Source: Trichinella spiralis
Lineage: Eukaryota; Nematoda; Enoplea; Trichinellida; Trichinellidae
Assembly: GCA_000181795.3 (NCBI GenBank)
Contig: CM012954.1
Span: forward strand, 14,579,988 to 14,641,247
Length of the DNA: 61,260 bases
Direction of reading: 5' to 3'
The notes under the pieces are model-generated. The model had not been told where the DNA came from and did no database searches. It was given only the letters and a program-made list of their open reading frames with translations. The translations under genes were made by a program, and so were the position numbers. Positions 39,412-51,900 of the stretch are shown in pieces; positions within the stretch are counted from its first letter, which is position 1; each line of letters begins with the position of its first letter.

Positions 39412-40652
39412 GACACTGACGCGTCGATTATCAATTTTTGACCTCATCTGCCAGAATGTCAGGATGAATCAAAGGCACGTCTTCTGGGCAAGCAGAATTT
39501 ATTATTTATTGCGCTGTTGGATTATACTGACGCGTCCAATGGTTGCACTCTTTTGGGACGCTTGGCAAGCCAGTTCGAAATTTGATTGCAACTTTTGGAA
39601 GAACGTTTCGACCAATTAAAAGAAACCAAACAATTCTCCACACCCCTGTCCAAAGTATCTCTCGAATTTGCAGTGGAAAATTTCAAGATTGAACAATTTA
39701 TGATGTAGCGAAGCTCGTCAGACGTCAGCTGAATTTTGAATAAGCTGTTTCTACAAACCAACGGTACCTGAAATTAACACACTTGTTAATGTCAATATTC
39801 ACATGGTAAATTGAAACGAGGCATTTCTGTTCACCTAATACGACAGTGCGAAATTTCAATCAATCAAATCAAAAAAAACAATACATACGACAAATTAAAA
39901 GGTAAACAGCAGTTGTTTAGTCGTTGAGATTAAAATTATACATACAGTAAGATTTAAAATAACTACCTGCGATCTAATAAAAAATTCTTCTTTTATAAAT
40001 GAAAACGTATCACAAATTGCTAAAAAAAATAATATCTAATTACTTTATGCTGCATGAAAAATAAATGCTCTCAACTCGAAAGCTATTCAGAAACTTTGAA
40101 ATTCCTTTAATAAATTACAGTAAAAATCAATTCAAGTTTAAAATTTATTAATGTAATTATATATTGATGTTCACGTTGATGAAGCATATTTGAAATGTAA
40201 TATATTGTATTTAAATTTTCAAACTAATGGTGGATATGTAGTTAGTATAATTGGTAGAATTGGATGATGGAATATTTAGCTTAATCAAATAATTAAAATT
40301 CATAAACATTGGGAAATGAGCAGTAAATTTTACAGTAATTAATTAAAACACTATAGAAATGAAGGTGAAGTGTCATTCGTTCATCATCATAAAAATATTT
40401 GCAACCAATTTATCATAATATACGCTTTAAAATAATAAGATTATAATAATAAAATAATAAAATGCAATAACGGCTTAATTTTGCTTTAAAAAAAATAAAT
40501 TTTTATGGTGATAATTTTTGAGCTACCGTTTTTTGTTACCTGAATTTCATTAACAACGATATCGTATATTGCCTAATCAGCAATTTTGATAGTAGTTTTC
40601 CGTCGTATCACTGTTCGGTATTTGTTGCAGTTTGTTATTTCGAACACTACAA
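39412..40652. promoter_or_regulatory. Divergent spacer between FUT8 and eEF1G
   Basis: Head-to-head intergenic region of 1.24 kb, strongly AT-rich in its right two thirds. It should hold both promoters. No gene or named element is supported. Confidence 0.4.
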
Positions 40653-43186
40653 ATGGCTATTGCAGGAGTAATTTGTGCTTATTGTTTAATTGCTGTTATG
40701 CCAGTGTTGATCATATTTTTTTCAGACGTTGTATGGTGATCCGAATGGCTTCCGGGCGAAAAAAATTATTACAGCAGCTGAATTTGCTAACAAAAAGATC
40801 AAAGTTGAAACTCTTAACAAAATGAAACGCAACTGGGCACACCCACCATCGGTAAAATTTATTTTTAATTTATTTCATTAATAGTGACCGATTTATTTAG
40901 GAACTTTTGTTCGTAACAAACGAAGGAAATCAACTTTTTGATTGTAATTCTATTGCGTGCTATTTGGCGAATCCATTTCATGGCAGTGGTGGAGGTGATC
41001 AATTTCATGATTCAGAAGTTCTTCAATGGATTAACATGGCCGACTCAAAAATTCTTGCACCTATTTTATCATGGGTCATTCCATGTTTGTCGGCTGAATC
41101 GTACAACAATGTTGTAAGTTAATATTGTTTGTTTTCTTTTATTTAACAGATTTTTGTCATATAAGTTTATTGTTACGTTTCTTACTGAAAATATTTTTTC
41201 ACGAATTTTCACGAAATGTTGTAGCTGTTAAATTGCTTTTGTTCATATTATTTCTATTATGATGTGGTAATTGAAACTGTACAGTTATATAAGATTGTGT
41301 GTAACTTTTGTATAAATTGATTGAAATTGAGCTAAATGTACTTATGAATCATGTTTAAGCTTTTTATTTATGCATGGAATATTATTTTAAATATTAATAT
41401 TGTTTTTATTATTTGTTAATTTTTAGTTGTTATTTATATATTTTCAACCTTGATGACATTTCTTCACAGTGCAGAATGGAAAGCAGCACAGCGTTATGTG
41501 CTGAGCATGGGTTTTTACTTCCTTTGTTTGTTTGATGTTTATTTTTTTATTGGTTTATATTCTTTTTTTTTATTATAACTTACTTCTAATTCCATGGGTA
41601 ATGTAATTTTTGGAAATAGGGTAAACATTTAAAAAATTTTTAGCGGTAGACGTCGAAGCTGTTTAATAATTAATTTTAAATGTTTAAGTATGTCACTGAA
41701 GCAAAGGCAGAATCCCTGGAAGCAATGGGATGGTTGAATGAGCAATTACTTTCGAAGACGTTTTTGGTCGGAGAGCGAATATCCGTAGTGGATATCATTT
41801 TGGCGTGCAATGTTTTACCAGCTTACCAGCACGTGGGTTTACCATTTTCCTGCTTTATTTTTATAGTTTCATATATATAGTTTCTATGTATTATTTATTT
41901 TTATAGTTTAATTTATAGTTAGCCATTCTCTTTTTAAAGAAAAGCATATGATTGTATGCTTTTAACTCAAAGAGATAAAGAATAGTTGTACTCTTTCCCA
42001 AACAGTAGTCTTCTGCCAATATTGCATTGAGTACTACATTATTTTTTTAATTAAAAAAGATTTTTTTGTTTTTTTATTTGATTTGATTTGTTTGTTGTTT
42101 AGCAAAGTTTTAATTAATGAATTTAACAATGCAGGTTTTTGATGAGAGGGTTAGAAAGCTATACCCCAATGTTACTCGTTGGTTCTTGACTATCATAAAT
42201 CAACCGTTTTTCAAAAAGGCGATAGGGGATGTACCTTTGTGTGACAAACCAGCCGTATTTGATTCAAAAAAGTTTGAAGAATTTATGAAAAAAAGTTTAA
42301 CTGTCGAACGCATAGGTTTGTATTATTTGTTTTGTATTAAATGATAATTTGTTGCCATACGGTGGGATTTGTGCTTTTCAGCGCCGAAAGATAATAAAGA
42401 TGGAGCAAAAGTGCAATCGAAAGCGAAAGCAAAACCAGCAGAAGCTCCTAAAAAGGAAGTTGAAGTTGACGTTGAAGAAAAAGTAGCAGAAAGTGACAAG
42501 AAAGATCCATTTGCTGCTTTTCCAAAGGGGTTGAACGTTTTTTTTTCTCAAGAAAATTCAGTGGTGAAATTATTGTTCAGTGTCAAATTGTTTGTTTCAG
42601 AAAATTTGATATGGATGGTTTCAAACGAGTTTACAGTAATGAAGATACTGAAACCAAAGCAATACCATATTTTTGGTCCCATTTTGATCCGGACAATTAC
42701 AGTATCTGGTTTTGCGAATACAAATATCCAAAAGAGTTGGAAAAAGTGTTCATGAGTTGTAATCTCATAACGGGTGAGCTGTTTGGATTTATTTTTGATT
42801 TTTTTAAACTTTTGATGTTTTGTTGTTGTTTATTTCAAGGCATGTTTCAACGACTGGATAAGTTGCGCAAGAATGCGTTCGCAAGTGTATGCCTGTTCGG
42901 CGAAGATAACAATTCAACAATATCCGGCATTTGGATATGGCGTGGGCACGAATTGGCGTTTGAGGTGAAATTCGGTTGTGTTGAGCGTTTTTCTTTTTTT
43001 TTACTATTTTTCTTTCTTATTGCTGTTGTGTAGCTATCGGAAGATTGGCAAATTGATTATGAAAGTTACAGTTGGTCAAAGTTGGATCCAAAAGATGAGA
43101 AGACAAAATCACTCGTGAACGAATATTTGAAATGGGAAGGGAAGTTCGACGGCAAGAAATTCAATCAGGGGAAAATTTTCAAATGA
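40653..43186 (+). CDS. EEF1G: Elongation factor 1-gamma
   Basis: Structural subunit of the eEF1B exchange complex that recycles eEF1A. Exons read as 40653-40667, 40726-40851, 40901-41113, 41689-41832, 42135-42315, 42382-42529, 42601-42773, 42840-42964 and 43034-43186, 425 residues (human 437). A five-codon first exon (MAIAG) joins [13 protein letters not shown], the GST-like N-terminal domain. [13 protein letters not shown] and [22 protein letters not shown] form the GST C-domain. A Lys/Glu/Ala linker follows, then the EF1G C-domain: [70 protein letters not shown], ending FNQGKIFK. The N-domain lacks about 12 residues around the usual GKVPAFE loop. AATAAA at 43229-43234 is a likely poly(A) signal. 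Confidence 0.95.
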
Positions 43187-43228
43187 TGCCGTGTTTGTGA
43201 CTGATGAGCTTTTGCTGTTCGACACGTG

Positions 43229-43234
43229 AATAAA
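43229..43234 (+). terminator. Polyadenylation signal AATAAA of eEF1G
   Basis: Canonical hexamer 43 nt after the eEF1G stop codon in a short, otherwise unremarkable 3' flank. Confidence 0.6.
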
Positions 43235-43767
43235 AAGAGAGAGAAGAATTTTTGCATATCATTTTCAAAATTACATCATTTGATTCATTTTTTTATTTTT
43301 CGAAATGTTGTTTTGACACTTTGCGCACTTTCTATTTTTAATAATTTTTAATTTTCACTTTCCTATTGAAAATGATGATAATTTGGTTGTGTCGGTTGTG
43401 CATCAAATTAATTGCTGGTGAAAACTGATAAGCAGGCCTCTGTTGTTTGTTGGTTTGGAGCGTGAAAAAGATCTATGTGCGTGCATACGGGTTGCAACGC
43501 ATCCGCTTTTATATGCGTGTTGTCAGTTGTTGTGACGGAAAGAGTTTCAAGCAGGCTTTCAACTTTCAAACTTCAAATTGATTTTAAGCTCAATGATCAG
43601 GTCGGTTGGGCGAAAAGTTGGCCAATTTTATTATTACACACACGTCAGTCATCATTTTCCTCCTCACTCATTCACTGCAAAGTGGCTACTTTTTGTCTTT
43701 GGCATTTTATTTCGACTGGAAATATTGTGCTTTGTGGTTGGTTCACATAAACAAAAGAAGACTGAAA

Positions 43768-44774
43768 ATGCAGAATGATCTTCCTTTATTGACTAGAGTT
43801 GACTATGCTTGGGCATTTGATGCGAAAGCTTATTTGTCAGATTTTTATTCCAGGTAAGAATTTCGTATTTTTTCTTATCATTCGGTAGTAGTATTAAGAT
43901 GCATTTGAATATTGTGGAAAAAAATGAAATTACTGGCCACATAATGTTTTAGTTAAATGAGTAGCTAGGATGTGTCGGTGTCGTAAGCGACTGGAGGTGG
44001 GAGTTTGTTTTGTATTAAAGTATATTATTACACCGACGGGATGTTGACGAATATCAGACAGGACATGGTGAATTTAGCCCAGTTTCGGATCCGGCGATGA
44101 CGATGATGCTGTCGGTATTACCGATCATCGCTGAACGTCTGTCGTTGAAGAAGGCTCCGGAAACGGGAATCACTCGTCTCCTCGACATCGGTTCCGGACC
44201 CACCATCCACATGGCCGTGGTGTTCCGTGACAAGGTGGATGAAATCTACTTGTCCGACTATTTGGAACAGAACTGCGAACAGCTGCGCTTGTGGATGCAG
44301 GACCGGAAGCCGTTCGACTGGCGCAGCGTGTTGGGCTACATTGCACAGCGTGAGGGTCAGGCGACATTGTCCGTCGAGGCGATGGAAGTGGCCAGTCGGT
44401 CGAAACTGCGGGGCGTGTTCCACTGCGATGTGTTCAAGCCTGGCGTGGTCGACTGGCCCGACTACGACGGTCTGGGCTTCGACGTGGTGTCGTCGTTGTT
44501 CTGCCTCGAGTTCGCCTCCAACACTGTCGACGATTTCACCAACGCCTTGACCAACGTGGTCAGGTTGGTCAAGCCGGGCGGCTACTTGATCTTGGGCGGT
44601 GTGCTGGGCGAGAGTTGGTGCAAATTCGGCGGTCGACTGTTCAGCAGCTATCCGCTGACCGAAGCCCAGCTGTTCGCTTCGCTGCGACAAAACGGTATCA
44701 ACCCCACCGACCCCACATTCACCTATTACAACCATTCGGATATATTCCTCGTACTTGCCCAGCCTACTCAGTAG
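43768..44774 (+). CDS. NNMT/PNMT/TEMT-family N-methyltransferase
   Basis: SAM-dependent small-molecule methyltransferase of the nicotinamide/phenylethanolamine N-methyltransferase family, as in the worm anmt genes. Two exons (43768-43853 and 44021-44774) give 279 residues. Motif I is LLDIGSGPTIH, followed by IYLSDYLEQNCEQL (post-I acidic residue), KPFDW, FHCDVFKPG, FDVVSSLFCLEFAS, LVKPGGYLILGG and a YNHSDIFLVLA end, in the usual order. The second exon's acceptor (TTAAAG at 44015-44020) is the weakest part of the model. Third-codon positions in exon 2 are strongly G/C-rich compared with exon 1 and neighbouring genes. Natural substrate is not predictable from sequence. Confidence 0.9.
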
Positions 44775-45085
44775 CGTAACTTTCCCTCTTTCTTCCTAGT
44801 TACTTTTCAATTTTTCTAACTCATCTGATTTAAACAACTTGAAAATCATTTTTACTGTACTGTAACAAAAAGTTAAACATTTTTTAATCATCAATCATGA
44901 TTTTTCATTTCCTTTTATTCATTAATGAATGGATTTTTTTACACGAATGGTTGGCATAATTCATTTATGAAATTAAAAACCTTGAATTTTTTTTGAACTT
45001 TGAACAATTGTCAATATAAACGAAGTTATAAATTTAATCATATAGCATTTATGGTGAAGTGAACATATGTATAATATTATCATTG
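44775..45085. other. Convergent spacer
   Basis: Tail-to-tail 3' flanks of the methyltransferase and MSP-domain genes. AT-rich, nothing else seen. Confidence 0.5.
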
Positions 45086-45658
45086 TTATTCGCTGTTATG
45101 TTTCGGCTGAACTTCCTCCTCATTAATTGTGTCGTTTTCGTCATCGAAGAATGCTGCGTCCTTGTCCAATTCGGTGTGCATTAGTACATGAAGGAACGAC
45201 TCCTTCCCGTAGGGCAGGATGATGCCCATTCGCCTGATGACCGGCTCTTTGTTGCGCATCTCTTGCCAAACTGTCGACGCTTTGACGCTGACCACCCCGT
45301 CCGGAATTACCATGAATGTGATCGTGATGTAGTCCCTTTGAACTTCCGGAGGTATGTTTGACGAATCTTGCAGCCGCAGCAACACCTTGCACATGCCGGT
45401 GGGCAAGAGGAAACCGCAAGACGGCTTGACCGTCAAAAGACGTGGTCGGCTTGTCTTGATTTTGAATGAAATTGTTTCGGCAGTTGGATTGCTGATGCAC
45501 AGTTGTGAAATGTGATCCACGTAGGCTGTGGGTCGGATTTTCAGCGCGTTCACCGTCAACAGCAGTTGGTCGAGCACGGATTCTTGTTCTTTATCATTCA
45601 GCCGAAGCGCACAACCGAACTTGCTGAACAGGTTGTCTGTACTCTTCTGTTTTTCCAT
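45086..45658 (-). CDS. Major sperm protein (MSP) domain protein
   Basis: A single exon of 190 residues. An MSP/VAP-type immunoglobulin-like beta domain spans about residues 37-130: LKIRPTAYVDHISQLCISNPTAETISFKIKTSRPRLLTVKPSCGFLLPTGMCKVLL, with the conserved N-P/T and FKIKTS...VKP pattern that in VAPs binds FFAT motifs and in nematode MSPs drives filament assembly. The first 35 residues and an acidic tail flank the domain. No C-terminal membrane anchor is present, so it is not a classical VAP. Role is otherwise unknown. Intronless and relatively G/C-rich. Confidence 0.82.
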   Translation of the reverse strand: MEKQKSTDNLFSKFGCALRLNDKEQESVLDQLLLTVNALKIRPTAYVDHISQLCISNPTAETISFKIKTSRPRLLTVKPSCGFLLPTGMCKVLLRLQDSSNIPPEVQRDYITITFMVIPDGVVSVKASTVWQEMRNKEPVIRRMGIILPYGKESFLHVLMHTELDKDAAFFDDENDTINEEEVQPKHNSE

Positions 45659-46113
45659 TTTTGATTTCTCTACACAAATTGCCTGATCTCAGTTCGAACA
45701 ACTCAGCCACACTGTTTATTCTGCAATTGCTGCTCAGCCGCGATGAGGGCGCTTTTAATTTTAAACTATGCATAATTTTAAACTGTTGCTTTTTAAAGTG
45801 ACTTTAAAATGCACTTCGGCACGCTCAGTTTATTAATTTCTAACACTTTATTGTAAATTAAAATGAAAAAAAATATTACACTGTACGTGTAAGGAAAAGT
45901 AGGTTCCATTTTGTCTGTGTACTTTCTTTTTCTTGTGTTTTCGTTTCGATATTTTGTTACATGCTCTGATATTGTCGATTTGAGTTTTTTGTCGATTCGT
46001 TATCGATCGTTCAGTGAAAATTGAAAATTAAACTTGTTTGTTTAATTGTGTACTTGATTAGGTATACAGTTCTTTTGATTTGTAACTTGAATTTTATTGT
46101 TTTGTAATGCAGT
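45659..46113. other. Spacer between MSP-domain gene and unrecognised gene
   Basis: About 455 bp of AT-rich sequence. It includes the MSP gene's upstream region and the 3' flank of the next minus-strand gene. No feature is supported. Confidence 0.45.
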
Positions 46114-48340
46114 TTACTGTGGGGAAGGTGGAGGAGTTGTTCGCGTTGGACAGGTGGGTACGTCGATCCCCAGTGCAAGCAGTTCTTCGCGCTGTCTGGC
46201 GAAGCGTTCTCTGTGGAAGTGCAGTCGTCGTTGGTGTTCTTCGGTTAATTCGACAACTTCACTCGAAGTCGAATCCGGCTTAAGCGCCTTCGTAAGAACA
46301 TCTTCCCAGTTGTCGCCGGTGTTGGCGAGTGGATTATTTTCGTCGTTGCTGCTGTCGACTTGTTTAATTCTTGCCGGATGATTTGCGCTTCGGTTGATCA
46401 ACGTGATCAGTGTCAAAATATCCCCAGTTTTCAGTTCGTCTGATTGTTCACTTCCATCCGCTTGTGGGCACTGAACTTTGTTGGCCAATTTGCCCGCAAT
46501 ATCCAGCAAATGTTGATCCGCTTCCGGTATGACGCTTTTCAATTCGTTCAAATCGAGCTTGTTTCCCGAATCGGGCAACACTTTTCCACTGTGGTTCCAA
46601 TTCGGCGTGCTTTTGCACTGGTCGTCGAGGACGCTGCTGTAGGCGAAGTTGAAAGGCATTTTCGCAAATTGGCACTCGTCCAACAGACCGTAAATGGATT
46701 TGCTCATGTCGTCCAAAGTTCTACTGTCCTCTTTGTCACCGTCATCGGTCGGACCGAGTTCCACAACCGCTTGATCAGTATCTTCAACATTGGGTAGGTT
46801 ATCTGTTGTTGTTAATTTTGAGATGACGCTCTCCTCCTCCACCTGAGTTGCCGCGTTCTCTGTCCGTGTGATCGCCTCTATCGATATACTGTTTGTTAGG
46901 ATCGGCTTGTTATTATCGGATGCCGAAGTTTGAACCGCTTTCTCATCAGTCGATGAATTTTCCATTAGCTCCGACTGGAAAGGAAACGATGCAATTTTTT
47001 CCGCCTCTCGTTTGCACAATTTGCCGAGATTTTCATCGACAGACAACAATGACGAGCACACCGTAGGCACTTGTACAATCACTTTGGAACAACTAGCCAT
47101 TGTTAGTATTTTCCTTGCGGTCTCTTCATCCATATTTTCCAAGTCCAACGAGATGAGCTTCACATTGGTAGCTAAACGGATCCGTAGTTGGAAATTTTCA
47201 AACTTAACAATCAATAATTGTTCAGCGTAGCGAATAAATTGTTTTCAATGCTCTGCCAAAATTTTGTCCAACAAATAGCACAGATAACAACATTCATTTT
47301 CTCGAATGTTGAATAAGCTTTATACTTACGTTTGTCTTCACACGATTGCTCAGTGTAGAATTGCTTCCCATTTAGCATGAAATGAATTCTGTCCAAATCT
47401 TTAGCCAGCAGTGAAAACATCTGAACGTCGTCACTCTACACACGATCCTGTTTTGAAATAAACCTCTTAACAGCTAATCAATTCACTTGCTTTCTCTTTC
47501 GACGTTTCTTCTTCGTTGAGCACCACTTCTGAGCTACTTTTCTTACCGTTCGCGTCAGTCGATTCCGCTTGTTCAAATGCAGCATGTATTGAGCTAGACG
47601 AGCACAGAACATTTCTGACCTAAACAAGTGTTCAAGAATTTTGTTTTTGTCTAATAATTATTTTTTGAAAAAAAGTTTCCATTCATAAACAAATAGTTCG
47701 TGAATTCGTTGTTAAACGTGATCGTTTAGTATAAATATTGTTATATGGGGTGAATAAAAGAAATTTTTTTTCAAATATTACAGTATTACATGCGATAATC
47801 ATGTTTTAATTTGTTCCCCATCGAATGGAGTTTCCGAAAAAGCATTTCGAAGTGAAATATACGCGAATTATTTGTGTTTCGACTTTTTGTTTCTCAATCG
47901 TCAGAATAACGAATTTTCAATTGTCAAATGCGATTTCAATTGCAGCATTTCGAATCACTTGATTCATATTGATAAATAACGGTGGTAGCGGATATTTATG
48001 TTGAAATTTTGTTTGTTAATCTCAGAGAAAAATTTTCACATTTTACTTTTGAAATGAAATAAATCTATCAATTCTTTTTGCATGTGCGATTTCAGAAATT
48101 TATTGGCAATAATTAATTGAATGAGAAATATTGAAAACTGTTATCATAAAGATTGTTGCTGATTTTCTTAATAATAATGATGATGATGATGAAGAATAGA
48201 AGAAGTAGAACACAAAGAACATTTTTGTGGCCGACATCTCAATTGTACAAATTTTCGACAAAATTTATATTCTAATTAAACAGAAGTATCGCTTACCTTT
48301 CTGTCTGGTCTGCGAATGGAAGTATTTGTTCCAATTTCAT
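46114..48340 (-). CDS. Unrecognised acidic protein, in-frame TGA
   Basis: I do not recognise this protein. Minus-strand exons read as 48297-48340, 47547-47619, 47330-47435 and 46114-47252. The first three join in phase (MKLEQILPFADQTER, SEMFCARLAQYMLHLNKRN, DDVQMFSLLAKDLDRIHFMLNG). The long last exon keeps frame with them only through an acceptor at 47253-47254 and then meets a TGA at 47245-47247. After that it is open for 377 codons. Contents: RYAEQLLIVKFENFQLRIRL, a Ser/Thr/Glu/Asp-rich middle, DLNELKSVIPEADQHLL, and a predicted helix or coiled coil (LTEEHQRRLHFHRERFARQREELL) before a Pro-rich end. Either the acceptor is elsewhere, the TGA is a base error, or the long exon is a separate gene starting at an internal ATG. 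Confidence 0.55.
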
Positions 48341-48830
48341 CTGAAAAGAAAATCACAACAGTACTAGACAGTATTTTCGGCCAAGGTCAGAATTTTCACA
48401 TACATCATAGATGGACTAAAAACAACATCACACATTGCAATGTGAAAATTCTCATTTTGATTTATTACAGTTATTTATATACGTCAGATATACGGTGCTT
48501 GTTATTATGAATTAAACATTTTGCAGGCCATTCATATGAATTTTACAATAATACGTGATATATAGCATGACTGGATTGTGTACCAAGTGAATTATAAATT
48601 AAACTGTGAAGTAATAATTGGTAATTTAAAGAAAGACTGATCAGAAAGTGTGCTAGTGTATTAGTTGCAGAAAATGAAAAAGACTCACTTATAGTTTTAA
48701 CTTTCGTCAGTTGGAAGGGATCTGATGAGGAAAGAGTCGAATTTTCAGGTACAAATTTTTTCAGCAGCTTTATGCCTGTTAAATTGTTTGGTGCTTAGTC
48801 ATTTTTCGCTACTAGATATATGCAACAAAT

Positions 48831-48983
48831 TTACAGACCACATTTTTCTCGTCCCTGTTTTATTCCTATTAATAAGTAGAGAGCGAGCATGGCCATGGAC
48901 AGCGTGGCAATAAATGTGAGCATGATGACGCCAAACATTGCGGTAGGTGTAAGACAAACTCTTGAACCGCTCTGCTGTACCAT
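48831..48983 (-). CDS. Candidate 50-residue single-pass membrane peptide
   Basis: A small minus-strand frame of 50 codons starting ATG at 48983. After a short polar N-terminus it encodes one clear membrane segment (MFGVIMLTFIATLSMAMLALY) followed by a basic end (IGIKQGREK). The GC content is higher than in the surrounding DNA, and the hydrophobic block uses mixed codons rather than the TTT/TTA runs typical of AT-rich noise. It lies about 490 bp upstream of the first exon of the unrecognised gene, on the same strand. No family is recognised, and it could be an exon of a larger gene. Confidence 0.35.
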   Translation of the reverse strand: MVQQSGSRVCLTPTAMFGVIMLTFIATLSMAMLALYLLIGIKQGREKCGL

Positions 48984-51900
48984 GCTTTAGGAATGGATAT
49001 GTTTTCTGTTTGTTTGCTGAAATTATTCAACTGCATATCTTGTTTATTTATTTTTACATAACAGTACAAATTTGAACGAAATATCATCATACTTTGTATA
49101 ACAGAGAAAGTGAATCCTTAGTCGATTGAAAGAATATGCTTGTAAATCAAAACGTTCAGATGAGTCAGGCATATATAGAGGGAGAGAGCTGACCAAATTT
49201 TCTTATTGCAGCAGTGTCATGTTTCAGCACTTGAAGAAAGAAAATTCTCGACTGAATTGGAATCATTTTGATTATATTTTATGTGCCTGGTTTGGACTAG
49301 TTTCTGGGTGCGTCGTTTGCTGTAATTCTACAGTTCTGTACAAAACAGCTTTAAAATGCCGTTTTCTGTGACATGAAACGATGGTAAGTTTGGTATGTAT
49401 AATTTGTTGAGTTAGGTTAATTAATTAAACTTCACGGAGGATATCTTGAGTCTGTAATTTATATAAACTTGAGCTGTAAGTTATCGAACCTTCAATTCAC
49501 ATATTTGTTAATTAGAGTAACTGGATGTAGATCATGAGTATTATTATAATTAATTTGAGTGGCTTTCCGCATTTGAACGTTTTCATGTCCCATGCCTTTC
49601 GAGTTGAGTTTAGGGTTCATTTGCGGAAAGAGAAATGGTTGCATAATTTGTCGATCATTTCAAAGGACAATAATCACAATTACGGATCATGCTGAGTTGG
49701 TCATCCTGCTATAGTATGACTATTACAATAAGTGAATGTTTGAGAATAGCAGTGCAAGATTAGATTGATATAATATTACGTTGATTAAAGTCGAATACAA
49801 GCGTAATAACTTAGCAGTTAGTAATGTTTACCATAATGTTTCTATACCATTACGCTATAACTGAGCAAAAGTGAATTTACATCACCAAAGGCAAGCTCAG
49901 GTTATTTTATTTCCCTGAATTTGACCTAATTTTCAAAATGTCATCTTCCTTGTTATTCCTAGTTTTCATAGTCATAATCCGTGTATAGAACATCGGTTAA
50001 CAAGCGCGATAAACTCTCCTCTTCAACATCATCGATAGTTAAACGGTAAGTCATTTTTACTGTTGTACTAACATTCTTTGTAGGTATCAATAAAGACAAT
50101 ATCTTAGTTGCAAATTGATGGATTTCAGTTTCGCTGATTAACCTTCAGATCAGCTTCACTGCCTGCATATATGATAATTTTTACATAATCCACTATTCAT
50201 ACTAATGAACATCTCGTTGTGCTACGTAGGAACTTAGTTAACATCTTATTTTAGTGAATGGGATTTATGTAAAAGATATTATGTTGCAATAAATGTTTAA
50301 TTCAAAAAAAGTAGATTTCATTATACGCTAATTCTAAGTCGTTATCATTGAATGCAGTAGCTCAAATAAAGCATCGGAAGTTCGTGCAGCCTGTATTATA
50401 TAAATAGAAATCAAGTAAAAAATCCATGTTTTTCTGTTACTACAAATAGTATCCTTATTGCGGAAACCACTGACAGTGTTGAAGTACAATTTAATTAAAG
50501 ACACTTCTATGCGAGGCTATCAAACATTTTATGTTTTTGTCATTGCAATTAGCATCCAAATTCGGTAGCTCATTGAGAGCGAAACCTCGAACCCTACGCT
50601 ACTAGGAATTGTGTGAAAAATGTCTTCATTGAATCAACCTTATCAGTTGTTTGAAAGATTTACGAATAGAAATCAAAATTTTATGGAATAAATACGCTTT
50701 GCTGTTTTGGGGGCTCAAGAACATTGTTTCGCAATATTTGCATTTTCCTTCAAGCATCGATACATACGGATAGATAAATTTCCTTTAAAAAGCTTCATGG
50801 AAAACAACAGCGAGCTTGTGAAGTAAATGGCGCCTAAAGTTGGCACATTGCGCCTGTTAATGTACTGTGAATTCCCCAAACTGAAAACTTTCTTGAAACG
50901 CAACCAGCATGCGTACCCTTCATCAAAAGGACGTGCTTTGTTATTTAAGTAAACGAATCATTCAAAATTTGATGCCTCCTACGATATTTCTTGGATTTCG
51001 GCGATCGAATTTTCCTTCATTTTTAGGACACTTTGATTAATTTCATAAAAGTTGTTTCAAAACGGCAGGAAATGGACATAGAACATCCGACAATACTAAA
51101 CTTATATCTATTAATCACTTTATAATTTACCATTGATATCAATTACCAACGTTATTTCAATTTCACTTTGATACATACCTGATTGTACTACCGTATGCTT
51201 TGCATATCTTTTACTTGTTAATAAACTGTTATTTCACGCATTACTCTGCCGTTTAACCTCTTTATTATTCAATTACCTATTCAATGATATAAAAATTATG
51301 GTTCTTTGAGTTCATTTTTGCTTTCCAACACTCCTTGAACCCGCTTATGAAAATGAACTATAAGTGCAGAAGGCTGTGTGAAACGTAATTGTTGCATAAT
51401 GCAATAAAAAATTAACAATTCATCACAACTTAATGTCTCCATCCATGGTATTATCTCTATGTTTTAAGATATTAACTTACACACTGAGAACAACTAATGG
51501 CACACTCTTACAAACCTAGGATGAATAATACATTCCTTTGTTTGACAACAAAAGACACTACTGCGGAGGATAAACACACATAAATTCTCATAAGTCGCAT
51601 TCGATGACTTTAGGAGATAATTGAAAAAAAATGGTTAGAAACTTTGACATTTACATAAGAGAGAGAATTATGGGTCCGAATTGCACTGTTCTCTTCATTT
51701 CGTCTGAATTTTATTTCAAAAGCGCAATAAATCAAAGTCAATAGATTCACAAAATTTTAAGTTTTAAGGGTACTGTAGGCGATAAAAAACAGGCAGGAAC
51801 AATTTCAGCACAAACTACAACTTTTCTCCGCACGACTCTTTAAGAACCAGCAATGAATCTTCAGGAAATCATTTTATTTACATATTTATTTATATTGTAT

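Noticed and set aside
44118..44735. 205-codon minus-strand frame over the N-methyltransferase
   Set aside because: Shadow of a G/C-rich coding exon on the other strand, rich in His/Gln/Val as expected of such antisense frames. The plus strand has a complete enzyme.
47245..47247. Selenocysteine at the in-frame TGA
   Set aside because: No selenoprotein family, redox context or nearby SECIS-like structure was seen. A sequence error or misplaced splice site is simpler.
47490..47620. GC-AG intron in the unrecognised gene
   Set aside because: A GCAAGT donor at the AAAGCAAGTGAA site would fit one frame. The canonical GTAAGA donor at 47546 joins all upstream and downstream exons in phase, so it is preferred.
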